DNA from: an uncultured Aquimarina sp.
GTDB taxonomy: Bacteria > Bacteroidota > Bacteroidia > Flavobacteriales > Flavobacteriaceae
Assembly: GCA_947500545.1 (NCBI GenBank)
Contig: CANMSO010000011.1
Location: forward strand, 62,001 to 126,000
Direction of reading: 5' to 3'
Length of the DNA: 64,000 nt
A program made the position numbers and the translations under genes. The first letter of the stretch is position 1, and each line of letters starts with the position of its first letter. The notes beneath the pieces are model-generated. The model ran no database searches and was not told where the DNA came from. It saw only the letters and a list, made by a program, of their open reading frames with translations. Positions 51,372-60,568 of the stretch are shown in pieces.

Positions 51372-52532
51372 CTATTCTCCCCTCCTGTTTAGAAAAAAGG
51401 TAATAACCATAGCTGTAACAGCAGCTATTAATAATGCCATAAAGCTAAGCTTCAGGCTTTCAATTTTAGAAAGAAAACCCAAAATGGGAGGGCTTAATAA
51501 AAAGCCTAAATATCCAAACCCCGCTACAAATGATATTCCTTCTGCGGCCGAAACTCCCTTTGTTTTTCCTGCTAGCCTAAATAGCTCTGGAATAATAACC
51601 GAAAACCCTAGTCCAACAAGTCCAAAGCCTAAAATTGTAATAACTAATTGCGCCCCTAGAACTGCAAAAAACCCAAGTATACTAATCACACAACCACCTA
51701 TAATAATACTAAAAGAGCCAAAACGTTTACTTACCGCATCACCAAAAAACCTTCCTAAAGTCATCATTACAGAAAAAGCTACAAATCCAAATCCTGAAAT
51801 TTTCTCTGATGTAATTGCAACTATATCCTGAAGATAAAGCTTACTCCAATGTTCTATAGCACCCTCACTTCCCATAATCAAAAAAGCAATTACTGTTAAC
51901 CCAAAAAGAGGTTTCATTAATTTCAGCGGATTCGATTTTCTCTCACTATCCTCTATCTTTCCTTTGATATCAAAATAGGCCTTAGCCAAGAAAAGATTTG
52001 TAATAATTACAAAAATTGCCGCATACGTCATGTGGATAAAGGGTAATTCTATATGTATTATTAATAAACTACCTATACCCGCGCCTATAACACCTCCTAA
52101 ACTAAAAAAACCGTGAGATGCCGACATAAAATGTACATCATCCTCCTGTTCAATATCAGAAACCAGTGCATTCATGGATACATCTGTTAAACAGGCAGCC
52201 AACCCAACAATAAAAAGAGAAATACAAAGTAAAACATAACTAGGTACAACTATTGGCGCTAAAAACAATATCGAAAAAGCAACAATTGAAAGAAGTGTAA
52301 CCTTGCCAACCCCTATTTTCTTAATAAGTAAAGATGACAAAGGAATCATTACCAATGTTCCCAATGCAAAACAAAACAAAGCCACCCCCAATTGAGCATC
52401 ATCAATACTAAGTCTTTCTCTTATTTTGGGAATATAAAGCACCCAGGTACCTGTCATAATGTTTAATGAAGCAAACACCCATGCAGGGCCAAAATAGCGC
52501 AGTTTTGTTAAGATCAATTGCAGCGAATTCAT
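51372..52532 (-). CDS. MFS transporter
   Basis: A 386-residue permease with about 12 membrane helices. FCFALGTLVMIPLSSLLIKK and GRFFGDAVSKRFGSFSIIIG match the two MFS loop motifs. The substrate is unknown; the sequence resembles the FucP/YbjJ-like groups. Divergent from the AraC-type gene at 52671, which may control it. Confidence 0.92.
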   Translation of the reverse strand: MNSLQLILTKLRYFGPAWVFASLNIMTGTWVLYIPKIRERLSIDDAQLGVALFCFALGTLVMIPLSSLLIKKIGVGKVTLLSIVAFSILFLAPIVVPSYVLLCISLFIVGLAACLTDVSMNALVSDIEQEDDVHFMSASHGFFSLGGVIGAGIGSLLIIHIELPFIHMTYAAIFVIITNLFLAKAYFDIKGKIEDSERKSNPLKLMKPLFGLTVIAFLIMGSEGAIEHWSKLYLQDIVAITSEKISGFGFVAFSVMMTLGRFFGDAVSKRFGSFSIIIGGCVISILGFFAVLGAQLVITILGFGLVGLGFSVIIPELFRLAGKTKGVSAAEGISFVAGFGYLGFLLSPPILGFLSKIESLKLSFMALLIAAVTAMVITFFLNRRGE

Positions 52533-52658
52533 TCTTACACTTTTGATTTCTTGATTTACTACTCAAAATTAAAAACATAACACGCTAGTTGTTAAAACAA
52601 AATATTCAGATGATAAGACATATCATTCACTTTAGTAAATATTATAAAAAATAAATGG

Positions 52659-52666
52659 TAATTTTG
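52659..52666 (+). promoter_or_regulatory. -7 element of the AraC-type gene at 52671
   Basis: TAATTTTG, a perfect TAnnTTTG match, ends 4 nt before the ATG, so the message would start at or next to the start codon. Confidence 0.5.
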
Positions 52667-52670
52667 TTAT

Positions 52671-53531
52671 ATGCAGGTATCTTATGAACAAATCTATCTG
52701 GGACAATCTAAATCCTTAAAGATTGAAAGTTATAACAATAAATCACAATGCGATATTGTAAGCTGGCACCTTCACCCTGAGTACGAATTGGTTTTTATTA
52801 AAAGCGGTAAAGGAAGTATACAAATAGATTCTCATTTTGAAGATTATGAAAATGGCTTATTAGTTTTTTTGGGACCAAATATTCCACACATGCCGTTTAG
52901 CAATAAACAGTATGAAGACAATGCTGAAGTAGTTATGCAATTTCCTGAAAGTTTTGTACAGGCCAAATTATCTTGTTTTCCGGAATTCGAAAACATATCA
53001 AAATTCATTAAAAAATCAAATAATGGTATTATATTTTCGCCAGAAACACATAAAAAATTATCGCCTTTGTTCTTAAAGTTCAAAAAACAAAACAATACCG
53101 AAAAACTCCTTAATTTTATAGACATCCTGTATAAATTATCTACTTCAAATAATCAGAGAACAATATTAAAAGGCAAATTTTCCTTAGCTATTAACAAACA
53201 TACACTAGAGAGGATATCTAAAGTATATCAATATGTAAATGATCATTATGCAGAAGAAATACGTTCTGAAACCTTGGCAAAACGATTGGGATTGACTCCA
53301 AACTCTTTTTGCAGAATGTTTAAAACGGTCACCAACAGAAGCTTTATCGATTTCCTAAATGAATTCCGAGTTAAGAAAGCTCAAGAACATTTTGAGCATA
53401 ATGATGAATCCATTTCAAAAGTGATGTACCAGTGTGGTTTTAATGACCCTTCTTATTTCTCAAAACAATTTAAAAAGTATTCTGGCAAAACTCCTTCTAC
53501 ATATATCCAACAATTGGATTACACAAAGTAA
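52671..53531 (+). CDS. AraC-family transcriptional regulator (cupin type)
   Basis: A 286-residue regulator with an N-terminal cupin sensor (SWHLHPEYELVFIKSGKGSI) and a C-terminal double HTH (SETLAKRLGLTPNSFCRMFK, ISKVMYQCGFNDPSYFSKQF, KKYSGKTPSTY). Divergent from the MFS gene and 100 bp upstream of kynU; it could regulate either. Effector unknown. Confidence 0.92.
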   Translation: MQVSYEQIYLGQSKSLKIESYNNKSQCDIVSWHLHPEYELVFIKSGKGSIQIDSHFEDYENGLLVFLGPNIPHMPFSNKQYEDNAEVVMQFPESFVQAKLSCFPEFENISKFIKKSNNGIIFSPETHKKLSPLFLKFKKQNNTEKLLNFIDILYKLSTSNNQRTILKGKFSLAINKHTLERISKVYQYVNDHYAEEIRSETLAKRLGLTPNSFCRMFKTVTNRSFIDFLNEFRVKKAQEHFEHNDESISKVMYQCGFNDPSYFSKQFKKYSGKTPSTYIQQLDYTK

Positions 53532-53598
53532 TATTAACTAAATCTTTCATAATCATTTATGAACTTACTTTTGATCTGATATATTTTTTGTAATTTAG

Positions 53599-53613
53599 TG
53601 AAACACTGTTTCA
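53599..53613 (+). promoter_or_regulatory. palindrome before kynU, probable IclR-family operator
   Basis: TGAAACA-C-TGTTTCA, a perfect inverted repeat 18-32 bp before the kynU start and just downstream of a TATTTTTTG sequence. The TGAAAC/GTTTCA arms resemble KdgR-type sites of the IclR family, and the cluster encodes an IclR regulator. Confidence 0.55.
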
Positions 53614-53631
53614 ATTATTAAAACACTCACG

Positions 53632-54900
53632 ATGGCAATAGCATTAAAAGCTAGCTTAGAATTTGCACGAGAACAAGATCAACAGGATGAAATAGCTCAT
53701 TATAGAGATCAATTCCATATTCCTAAAGATAGCACTGGAAAAGATTGGATATATATGTGTGGCAATTCCTTAGGGTTGCAACCTAAAACAACGAAACAGT
53801 ATATTGAACAAGAATTAAATGATTGGGCAAACTTAGGTGTAGAGGGGCATTTTGATGCCAAAAATCCTTGGATGCCATATCATGAATTCCTAACAGATGC
53901 TATGGCAAATGTTGTTGGAGCTAAGCCTATTGAAGTTGTTATAATGAATACCCTTACAACTAACTTGCATCTGCTTATGGTATCCTTTTACCAACCAAAT
54001 AAGACAAAATACAAAATAGTCATAGAAAGTGATGCTTTTCCTTCGGATCGGTATGCTGTAGAATCACAATTACGATTTCATGGATTTGATCATAAAGAAG
54101 GATTGATAGAATGGAAACCTAGGGATGGAGAAGAATTGCTAAGACTAGAAGATTTAGAAACCATTCTTGATCAACATGGAGATGAAATTGCGCTATTGCT
54201 AATTGGCGGTGTGAATTATTACACGGGTCAATATCTAGACCTTAAAAACATTGCTGATTTGGGACATGCCAAAAATTGTATGGTAGGTATTGACTTGGCA
54301 CATGGCGTTGGAAATATTAAACCAAACCTTCATGATTCTGGAGTTGATTTTGCCGCATGGTGCACCTATAAATATTTAAATTCTGGACCAGGTAGTTTAG
54401 GAGGGTTATTTGTTCATGAAAAACATGCACATAATAAAGATTTAAATCGCTTCGCAGGTTGGTGGAGTCACAATAAAAATACGCGTTTTAATATGCGCCA
54501 GGAATTTGATGTTATGCCGGGCGCTGAAGGTTATCAATTAAGTAATCCTCCTATTTTATCTATGGCTGCAATTAAGGCTTCTTTAGATATTTTTAATGAG
54601 GTAGGAATGGATGCATTAAGAGAAAAATCCAAAGCACTCACCGGTTATTTAGAGTTTTTAATCCATGAAATAGACACCGATAGAATTAAGATTATTACTC
54701 CTACAGACCCTGAAAAAAGAGGATGTCAATTATCTATTCAAGTGAAAGATGCAAACAAAAGCTTACATCAAAAACTTACAGATCATCATATTATTACAGA
54801 TTGGCGAGAACCCGATGTTATTCGATTCGCTCCAGTTCCTCTATACAATACTTTTGAAGATGTATATAGAATGACAGAAATATTAAAAACATTTTTATAA
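53632..54900 (+). CDS. kynU: kynureninase
   Basis: A 422-residue PLP enzyme that cleaves 3-hydroxykynurenine (or kynurenine) to 3-hydroxyanthranilate (or anthranilate) and alanine. PLP lysine is Lys247 in WCTYKYLNSGPGSLGG; MCGNSLGLQPK near the N-terminus, IDLAHGVGN and FAGWWSHN are typical. Its stop overlaps the kmo start by one base (TAATG). First gene of the kynurenine cluster, behind the probable IclR operator. Confidence 0.96.
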   Translation: MAIALKASLEFAREQDQQDEIAHYRDQFHIPKDSTGKDWIYMCGNSLGLQPKTTKQYIEQELNDWANLGVEGHFDAKNPWMPYHEFLTDAMANVVGAKPIEVVIMNTLTTNLHLLMVSFYQPNKTKYKIVIESDAFPSDRYAVESQLRFHGFDHKEGLIEWKPRDGEELLRLEDLETILDQHGDEIALLLIGGVNYYTGQYLDLKNIADLGHAKNCMVGIDLAHGVGNIKPNLHDSGVDFAAWCTYKYLNSGPGSLGGLFVHEKHAHNKDLNRFAGWWSHNKNTRFNMRQEFDVMPGAEGYQLSNPPILSMAAIKASLDIFNEVGMDALREKSKALTGYLEFLIHEIDTDRIKIITPTDPEKRGCQLSIQVKDANKSLHQKLTDHHIITDWREPDVIRFAPVPLYNTFEDVYRMTEILKTFL

Positions 54901-56297
54901 TGTCGAAAAAAGAAAGCATACTTATTATTGGTGCCGGTCTTTGTGGATCAATGCTAGCATTAAGAATGGCACAAAGAGGATATCAGGTAGACGTGTATGA
55001 AGGTAGACCAGATCTAAGAACTACAGATATTTCTGCCGGACGCTCTATTAACCTTGCATTATCTGATCGAGGTTTAAAAGCAATAAAGATGGTAGGAATC
55101 ACTGATAAAGTTACTCCATTTTGTATTCCAATGTATGGTAGAATGATGCATGATATTGAAGGAAATATGTTTACCTCTAACTATTCTGGAAGGGATGGAG
55201 AGTATATTAATTCTATGTCAAGAGGTACCCTAAATGGATTATTGTTAACTGAGGCAGAAAAGCATGCAAATGTAAACTTACACTTCAATAAGAAATGTAC
55301 CGGGGTTGATATCGAAAATACAATCGCAAAATTCAAATGCTATCTTACAAAAGAAAAGTCGGAAGTTGATGCAGATATCATTTTTGGGGCAGATGGTGCC
55401 GGTTCTGCTCTTAGAAAAAGTTACTATCTAGAAAAGAAGTTTCTATTCAGTAATTCTCAGAACTATCTTACTCATGGATACAAAGAATTAGAAATTCCCG
55501 CCGATAAAATAGGAAACCATAGAATAAGCAAAGATCATCTACATATTTGGCCTCGTGGTCAATATATGCTTATTGCCTTACCTAATCTTGATGGTAGTTT
55601 CACAGTAACTTTATTCTTATCATATGATGACGGCGAATACAATTTCAACAATCTAACTACTATCGAGAAGGTAACAGAATTCTTTAAAACACAATTTCCG
55701 GATGCATTAGAGCTAATTCCCGATATCAATCATGAGTTCTTTAATAACCCTACAGGGGCATTAGGAACTGTAAAATGTTCTCCATGGTATTTCAAAGGAA
55801 AGACACTATTGATGGGAGATGCTGCCCATGCAATTGTGCCGTTTTATGGCCAGGGAATGAACGCTTCCTTTGAAGATGTAATAGTTTTTGATGAGATTTT
55901 AGAAAAGCACCAAGGTGATTGGACCGCTACTTTTAAAGCTTACGAAAACGCACGAAAAGAAGACGCAGATGCTATTGCAGATCTAGCTATTGATAATTAT
56001 TATGAAATGCGTGATCACGTTGCCAATCCTATTTTTAAAGAAAAACGAAGACTCGAAATGGCATTAGAAAAAGCATTCCCGAACGAATATTTTTCAAAAT
56101 ATTCTATGGTAACATTTAACGAAGATATAAACTATGCTAAAGCGCTGAAAATTGGAAGGGCGCAAGACAAAGCTTTATTAAACCTAATCGCCGATAGTGA
56201 AATAGACACAAACGGTGATTTACAAGATATTTTAAAACGAGTTCAACAGGAAACTAACGAGATATTACAAGAAGATAAAATAGCTGGTTTAAAGTAG
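54900..56297 (+). CDS. kmo: kynurenine 3-monooxygenase
   Basis: A 465-residue FAD monooxygenase converting kynurenine to 3-hydroxykynurenine with NADPH and oxygen. FAD motif LIIGAGLCGSMLALRMAQRG at the N-terminus, AGRSINLALSDRG, GADGAGSALRK, and GDAAHAIVPFYGQGMNASFE. Length and C-terminal helices fit the family. Translationally coupled to kynU. Confidence 0.96.
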   Translation: MSKKESILIIGAGLCGSMLALRMAQRGYQVDVYEGRPDLRTTDISAGRSINLALSDRGLKAIKMVGITDKVTPFCIPMYGRMMHDIEGNMFTSNYSGRDGEYINSMSRGTLNGLLLTEAEKHANVNLHFNKKCTGVDIENTIAKFKCYLTKEKSEVDADIIFGADGAGSALRKSYYLEKKFLFSNSQNYLTHGYKELEIPADKIGNHRISKDHLHIWPRGQYMLIALPNLDGSFTVTLFLSYDDGEYNFNNLTTIEKVTEFFKTQFPDALELIPDINHEFFNNPTGALGTVKCSPWYFKGKTLLMGDAAHAIVPFYGQGMNASFEDVIVFDEILEKHQGDWTATFKAYENARKEDADAIADLAIDNYYEMRDHVANPIFKEKRRLEMALEKAFPNEYFSKYSMVTFNEDINYAKALKIGRAQDKALLNLIADSEIDTNGDLQDILKRVQQETNEILQEDKIAGLK

Positions 56298-56318
56298 TCG
56301 TAAAAGGAACAAAATCTT

Positions 56319-56732
56319 ATGAATAAAGGAAAACTCATACAAGGCAAAGCAACACCAAGAGGCAAGTTCCCTCATGTAAAGCGTGTTGGTGATTTTATAT
56401 ATGTTTCTGGTACAAGTTCAAGAAGACCCGATAACTCTTTTGATGGGGTCGAAGTAGATGAATTTGGAACAACAAATCTAGACATCAAAGCGCAAACAAA
56501 AGCTGTTCTAGAAAATATAAATGATATTCTAAAAGAAGAAGGTGCTAGCTTAAATGACGTTGTTGATGTCACTTCATTTTTAGTAAATATGAATGACTTT
56601 GGGGGATATAACAAAGTATATGCTCAATATTTTGATTATGACGGACCAACTAGAACAACTGTTGCTGTACATCAACTACCCCATCCACATTTGCTAATAG
56701 AAATAAAGGTAGTGGCATATAAAAAACAATAA
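56319..56732 (+). CDS. 2-aminomuconate deaminase (RidA fold)
   Basis: A 137-residue RidA-family protein: FPHVKRVGDFIYVSGTSSRR, ETKAVLENI-like TKAVLENINDILKEEG and PTRTTVAVHQLPHPHLLIEI. In the 2-aminomuconate pathway the deaminase is of this fold, and its place between kmo and the regulator supports that role, giving 4-oxalocrotonate from 2-aminomuconate. The alternative is a general enamine deaminase. Unlike the RidA homologue at 22177-22632, it has no signal peptide. Confidence 0.85.
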   Translation: MNKGKLIQGKATPRGKFPHVKRVGDFIYVSGTSSRRPDNSFDGVEVDEFGTTNLDIKAQTKAVLENINDILKEEGASLNDVVDVTSFLVNMNDFGGYNKVYAQYFDYDGPTRTTVAVHQLPHPHLLIEIKVVAYKKQ

Positions 56733-56736
56733 AACA

Positions 56737-57504
56737 ATGAGTAATACCGTAGACAAAAAGATTCTAAATACTTCGGTTGAAAAAGCATTCAAAATTTTGG
56801 ATTGTTTTTCAACAGATAAGATGGAATTAGGTGTTACTGAAATTGCCAAGCAAATAGGCACAAATAAAAGTGCTGTATACCGCATGCTAGCTACTATGGA
56901 AGCTCTGAATGTTATTCAGCAAAATCCGGAAAATGAAAAATATCGATTAGGTCTTAAGTTATTTGAGCTAGGTCAAAAAGTAAGTATCAATAAAAACTTT
57001 ATAGCCAAAGCAAGGCCATTTATGGAAGAGTTGGTAAAGCGTGCCGGCGAGACGGCTCATTTAGCAATCTACAAAAACCAAAAGGTATACTTTTTAGATA
57101 AAGTTGTAGGCAGACATGATTTACAGATCAACTCGCAAATCGGTACCGAAAAACCACTGCATTGTACGGGCTTAGGAAAGATTATGTTAGCCTTTGCAGA
57201 ACACAATTACAAGAATATTATTAACAACCTTGATTTAGAAAGTATTACAAAAAAAACCATTACCGATAAAAAAAGATTAATCTCAGAAGTTGAGAATATC
57301 AAACATAATGGTTTTGCCCTAGATTTAGAGGAAAATGAAATAGGTCTGGTTTGTGTTGCCGTTCCGGTTTTCAGCACTACGGGAAAGTTTATCGCAGCCA
57401 TAAGTACTTCCGGCCCTTCTGCCAGATTTAATGAAGATGAAATTCAAACCTACACAGGTGATTTAAAACAAACAGCAGAGCAACTAAAACATATTTTCAG
57501 TTAA
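56737..57504 (+). CDS. IclR-family transcriptional regulator
   Basis: A 255-residue regulator: winged helix VEKAFKILDCFSTDKMELGV with recognition part GTNKSAVYRMLATM, and a C-terminal ligand-binding GAF-like domain (HLAIYKNQKVYFLDKV, PLHCTGLGKIML, SGPSARFNEDEI). Begins 4 bp after the deaminase stop, inside the cluster. Likely senses a kynurenine-pathway intermediate and controls the kynU promoter. Confidence 0.94.
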   Translation: MSNTVDKKILNTSVEKAFKILDCFSTDKMELGVTEIAKQIGTNKSAVYRMLATMEALNVIQQNPENEKYRLGLKLFELGQKVSINKNFIAKARPFMEELVKRAGETAHLAIYKNQKVYFLDKVVGRHDLQINSQIGTEKPLHCTGLGKIMLAFAEHNYKNIINNLDLESITKKTITDKKRLISEVENIKHNGFALDLEENEIGLVCVAVPVFSTTGKFIAAISTSGPSARFNEDEIQTYTGDLKQTAEQLKHIFS

Positions 57505-57612
57505 TTGAAAACACAATAAAAATGGAAGCTCATAATGAGCATTAAACAAGAAGATCATTGCCAACAAATAGAAATAAACGGTTTATGAATATGGTCTGTA
57601 ATTTTTAAATAG

Positions 57613-59055
57613 ATGGAAAAGATACTAAACTATATCGATGGTGAATTCAAGGCTCCGATAGATGATGAGTGGATTGATAATTATAACCCATCTATTGGTG
57701 AAAAATATAGTTTAATTCCTAATTCTTCTACGAAAGATGTACAAATAGCCTACCAGGCAGCCGAAAAAGCGTTTTATGACTGGTCTGAAACCACATTACA
57801 ACAACGAAGCGATATTTTGGCAAGAATATCCTCTTTAATAGCAGAAAATTTAGAGAAACTTGCTAAAGCAGAGGCTATAGATAATGGCAAACCACTTAGT
57901 TTATCAACTATGATAGATATCCCAAGGGCCGCTTCTAATTTTCAGTTTTTTGCTAATGCCATTACACAATTTGCCAGTGAGGCACATGAAAGTACAGGTT
58001 TTAATGCTATCAATTTTACTTTACGACAATCAATTGGTGTAGTAGGTTGCATTTCTCCATGGAATTTACCACTCTATTTATTTACCTGGAAAATTGCCCC
58101 TGCCCTTGCCGCTGGTAATACTGTGGTAGCCAAACCAAGTGAAATCACTCCAATGACAGCATACTTATTGGGTGATATATGTACCAAAGCAGGATTACCA
58201 AAAGGCGTTTTAAATATTGTACATGGATTGGGTAATACAACTGGCCAAGCTATAGTAGAGCATCCCAATATTAAGGCCATCTCTTTTACAGGAGGAACAG
58301 CAACCGGAGCTCATATAGCAAGAACCGCAGCTCCAATGTTTAAAAAACTTTCCCTAGAGCTTGGAGGTAAAAACCCTAACCTCATTTTTGCAGATTGTGA
58401 TTATGATGCTATGTTAGAAACTACCCTAAAATCATCATTTGCTAATCAAGGGCAAATATGTCTCTGTGGTTCTAGAATATTTATAGAAAGTACCATTTAT
58501 GATAAATTCAAAAATGATTTTATCGCAAAAACAAAAGCCCTAAAAGTAGGACAACCACTTGATAGCAAAACGAATATTGGTGCACTAGTCTCTAAACCTC
58601 ATCTCGAGAAAGTAAAATCGTATATAGATATTGCAAAAGAAGAAGGAGGCACAATTCTTTGTGGTGGAGAGTATGTAACTGTAAAAAACCACGAAAAAGG
58701 GTACTATTTACAACCTACGATTATCGAAGTTAATGATGTCAATTGTCGATTAACACAAGAAGAGATTTTTGGGCCTGTTGTTACCATAATGCCATTTGAT
58801 ACTGACAAAGAAGCTTTAGCATTAGCAAATAATGTTCGCTATGGGCTATCCTGTACTATATGGACAAATAATCTAAACCGTAGTATGCATTTGGCTAAAC
58901 ATATACAAGCAGGTATTGTTTGGATTAACACTTGGATGATGCGCGATTTACGCACTCCTTTTGGAGGAACTAAAGATTCTGGTGTAGGTCGTGAAGGAGG
59001 GTTTGAAGCTTTAAGATTCTTTACCGAACCCAAAAATGTTTGCATAAAATATTAG
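57613..59055 (+). CDS. 2-aminomuconic 6-semialdehyde dehydrogenase
   Basis: A 480-residue NAD-dependent aldehyde dehydrogenase. Catalytic Asn151 (SPWNLPLY), Glu249 (LELGGKNPN) and Cys283 (GQICLCGSR) are in place; the ICLCGSR form is typical of 2-aminomuconic/2-hydroxymuconic semialdehyde dehydrogenases. It oxidises the product of ACMS decarboxylase to 2-aminomuconate. A 108-bp gap after the regulator gene may hold a second promoter. Confidence 0.92.
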   Translation: MEKILNYIDGEFKAPIDDEWIDNYNPSIGEKYSLIPNSSTKDVQIAYQAAEKAFYDWSETTLQQRSDILARISSLIAENLEKLAKAEAIDNGKPLSLSTMIDIPRAASNFQFFANAITQFASEAHESTGFNAINFTLRQSIGVVGCISPWNLPLYLFTWKIAPALAAGNTVVAKPSEITPMTAYLLGDICTKAGLPKGVLNIVHGLGNTTGQAIVEHPNIKAISFTGGTATGAHIARTAAPMFKKLSLELGGKNPNLIFADCDYDAMLETTLKSSFANQGQICLCGSRIFIESTIYDKFKNDFIAKTKALKVGQPLDSKTNIGALVSKPHLEKVKSYIDIAKEEGGTILCGGEYVTVKNHEKGYYLQPTIIEVNDVNCRLTQEEIFGPVVTIMPFDTDKEALALANNVRYGLSCTIWTNNLNRSMHLAKHIQAGIVWINTWMMRDLRTPFGGTKDSGVGREGGFEALRFFTEPKNVCIKY

Positions 59056-59090
59056 AAAATACTAAAAACCATAAATTTTAGAAACGTAAC

Positions 59091-59870
59091 ATGAATCTAA
59101 ATCTAACTCATAAAAACGCACTGGTCTGTGGAAGTACTCAAGGTATAGGAAGAGCCTCTGCTATGCAATTGGCAGAATTAGGAGCAAACATTACCTTAGT
59201 CGCCAGAAATGAAGAAAAACTGCAGCATGTTCTAAAAGAACTAGCTACAAATAAAGGGCAATCTCATAATTATGTTATAGCCGATTTTCAGAATCCCGAA
59301 GATTTACAAAAGCATATATCAATAATAGATCTCAACTTTCATATTCTAATAAACAATACAGGAGGTCCCGCCGGGGGCCCCGTATTTAATGCATCTCTTG
59401 AAGAATTTGATCGTGCCTTTACACAACACTTAAAATGTAATCATATCCTAGCGCAAACGGTAGTCCCGGGAATGAAAAAAGAAGGTTATGGAAGAATAAT
59501 TAACATTATTTCTACTTCTGTAAAACAACCATTAAATGGATTAGGAGTTTCTAATACTATACGAGGTGCAGTTGCAAACTGGTCCAAAACATTGGCAAAT
59601 GAGTTAGGTGAATATGGGATAACGGTAAACAATGTACTACCGGGTGCAACAGCAACTGAACGATTAAACGAAATTATTAATAACAAAGCAACCAAAACAG
59701 GTAAATCAGTTGAGGAGATCTCTAATGCTATGAAAAATGAAGTACCTGCAAAACGGTTTGCAAAACCAGAGGAAATAGCAAATGCAGTAGCTTTTTTAGC
59801 ATCAGAGGCAGCAGCATATATTAACGGAATCAATGTTCCTGTAGACGGTGGTAGAACAAAGTCCTTATAG
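59091..59870 (+). CDS. SDR-family protein lacking the catalytic Tyr/Lys
   Basis: A 259-residue Rossmann protein of the SDR superfamily. The cofactor motif is CGSTQGIGRASAM and NNTGGPAGGP replaces the usual NNAG. The Ser-Tyr-Lys active site is altered: where YxxxK is expected the sequence reads SNTIR (Ser154, Arg158). This matches a known group of beta-ketoacyl-reductase-like SDRs without a standard tetrad. It is embedded in the kynurenine cluster, 35 bp after the dehydrogenase, so it probably acts on a pathway intermediate, but not obviously as a dehydrogenase. Confidence 0.88.
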   Translation: MNLNLTHKNALVCGSTQGIGRASAMQLAELGANITLVARNEEKLQHVLKELATNKGQSHNYVIADFQNPEDLQKHISIIDLNFHILINNTGGPAGGPVFNASLEEFDRAFTQHLKCNHILAQTVVPGMKKEGYGRIINIISTSVKQPLNGLGVSNTIRGAVANWSKTLANELGEYGITVNNVLPGATATERLNEIINNKATKTGKSVEEISNAMKNEVPAKRFAKPEEIANAVAFLASEAAAYINGINVPVDGGRTKSL

Positions 59871-59997
59871 TTAACTATTTGTTATTACCAAATGCGAATC
59901 AAAATAATTAACTTTAATACAAAATAACAACCTGTACGTCAATGTATTTAGTTTTAAAATCAAACTAATGCACTTACGGATAAACTAAACAAACAAT

Positions 59998-60522
59998 ATG
60001 AGTAATCTAGTTTCACCATTAAATTTTAAAGCTTGGATAGATGAACATCGTCATTTATTAAAACCTCCCGTTGGCAATAAATGTGTGTGGGAAAATGGCG
60101 ATTTTATTGTAATGGTTGTTGGTGGTCCAAACAACAGAAAAGACTATCATTATAATGAAACTCCAGAATTTTTTTATCAAGTAGAAGGAGATATTGTTCT
60201 AAAAATAATTGACAAAGGCGTACCTAAAGATGTACACATCAAAGAAGGAGAAATATACTTATTACCACCTAAAGTTCCTCATTCTCCACAGCGTAAAGCC
60301 AACACCGTTGGTTTAGTTATAGAATACCCACGCGAAAAAGGAATGATGGATGCCTTAGAATGGTATTGTGAAAATTGCAATTCAGAATTGTACAGAGAAG
60401 AGTTCGCATTGGATAATATAGAAACCGATATGCCAATAATTTTTGACAAGTACTATAGTGACAAAGAAAAATGTACTTGTTCTAATTGTGGAACTATAAT
60501 GGATGCTCCTAAGAAGAAATAA
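59998..60522 (+). CDS. 3-hydroxyanthranilate 3,4-dioxygenase
   Basis: A 174-residue cupin dioxygenase opening the ring of 3-hydroxyanthranilate to 2-amino-3-carboxymuconate semialdehyde. Iron ligands His51, Glu57 and His95 are at the same numbers as in the characterised bacterial enzyme. The C-terminal rubredoxin-like site has Cys124/Cys127 (CENC) and Cys161/Cys164 (CSNC), as in bacterial and not animal enzymes. Gene symbols nbaC, haaO or kynC are used for it. Confidence 0.96.
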   Translation: MSNLVSPLNFKAWIDEHRHLLKPPVGNKCVWENGDFIVMVVGGPNNRKDYHYNETPEFFYQVEGDIVLKIIDKGVPKDVHIKEGEIYLLPPKVPHSPQRKANTVGLVIEYPREKGMMDALEWYCENCNSELYREEFALDNIETDMPIIFDKYYSDKEKCTCSNCGTIMDAPKKK

Positions 60523-60568
60523 TAATTTATTAAAAAGATTCCTGTTATAAATAGCAGGCAATATCATT

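Noticed and set aside
57535..57588. 17-codon frame (ATG to TGA) in the gap between the IclR regulator and the aldehyde dehydrogenase
   Set aside because: Too short, no dedicated promoter or repeat elsewhere, and no similarity to the 32-codon peptide family.
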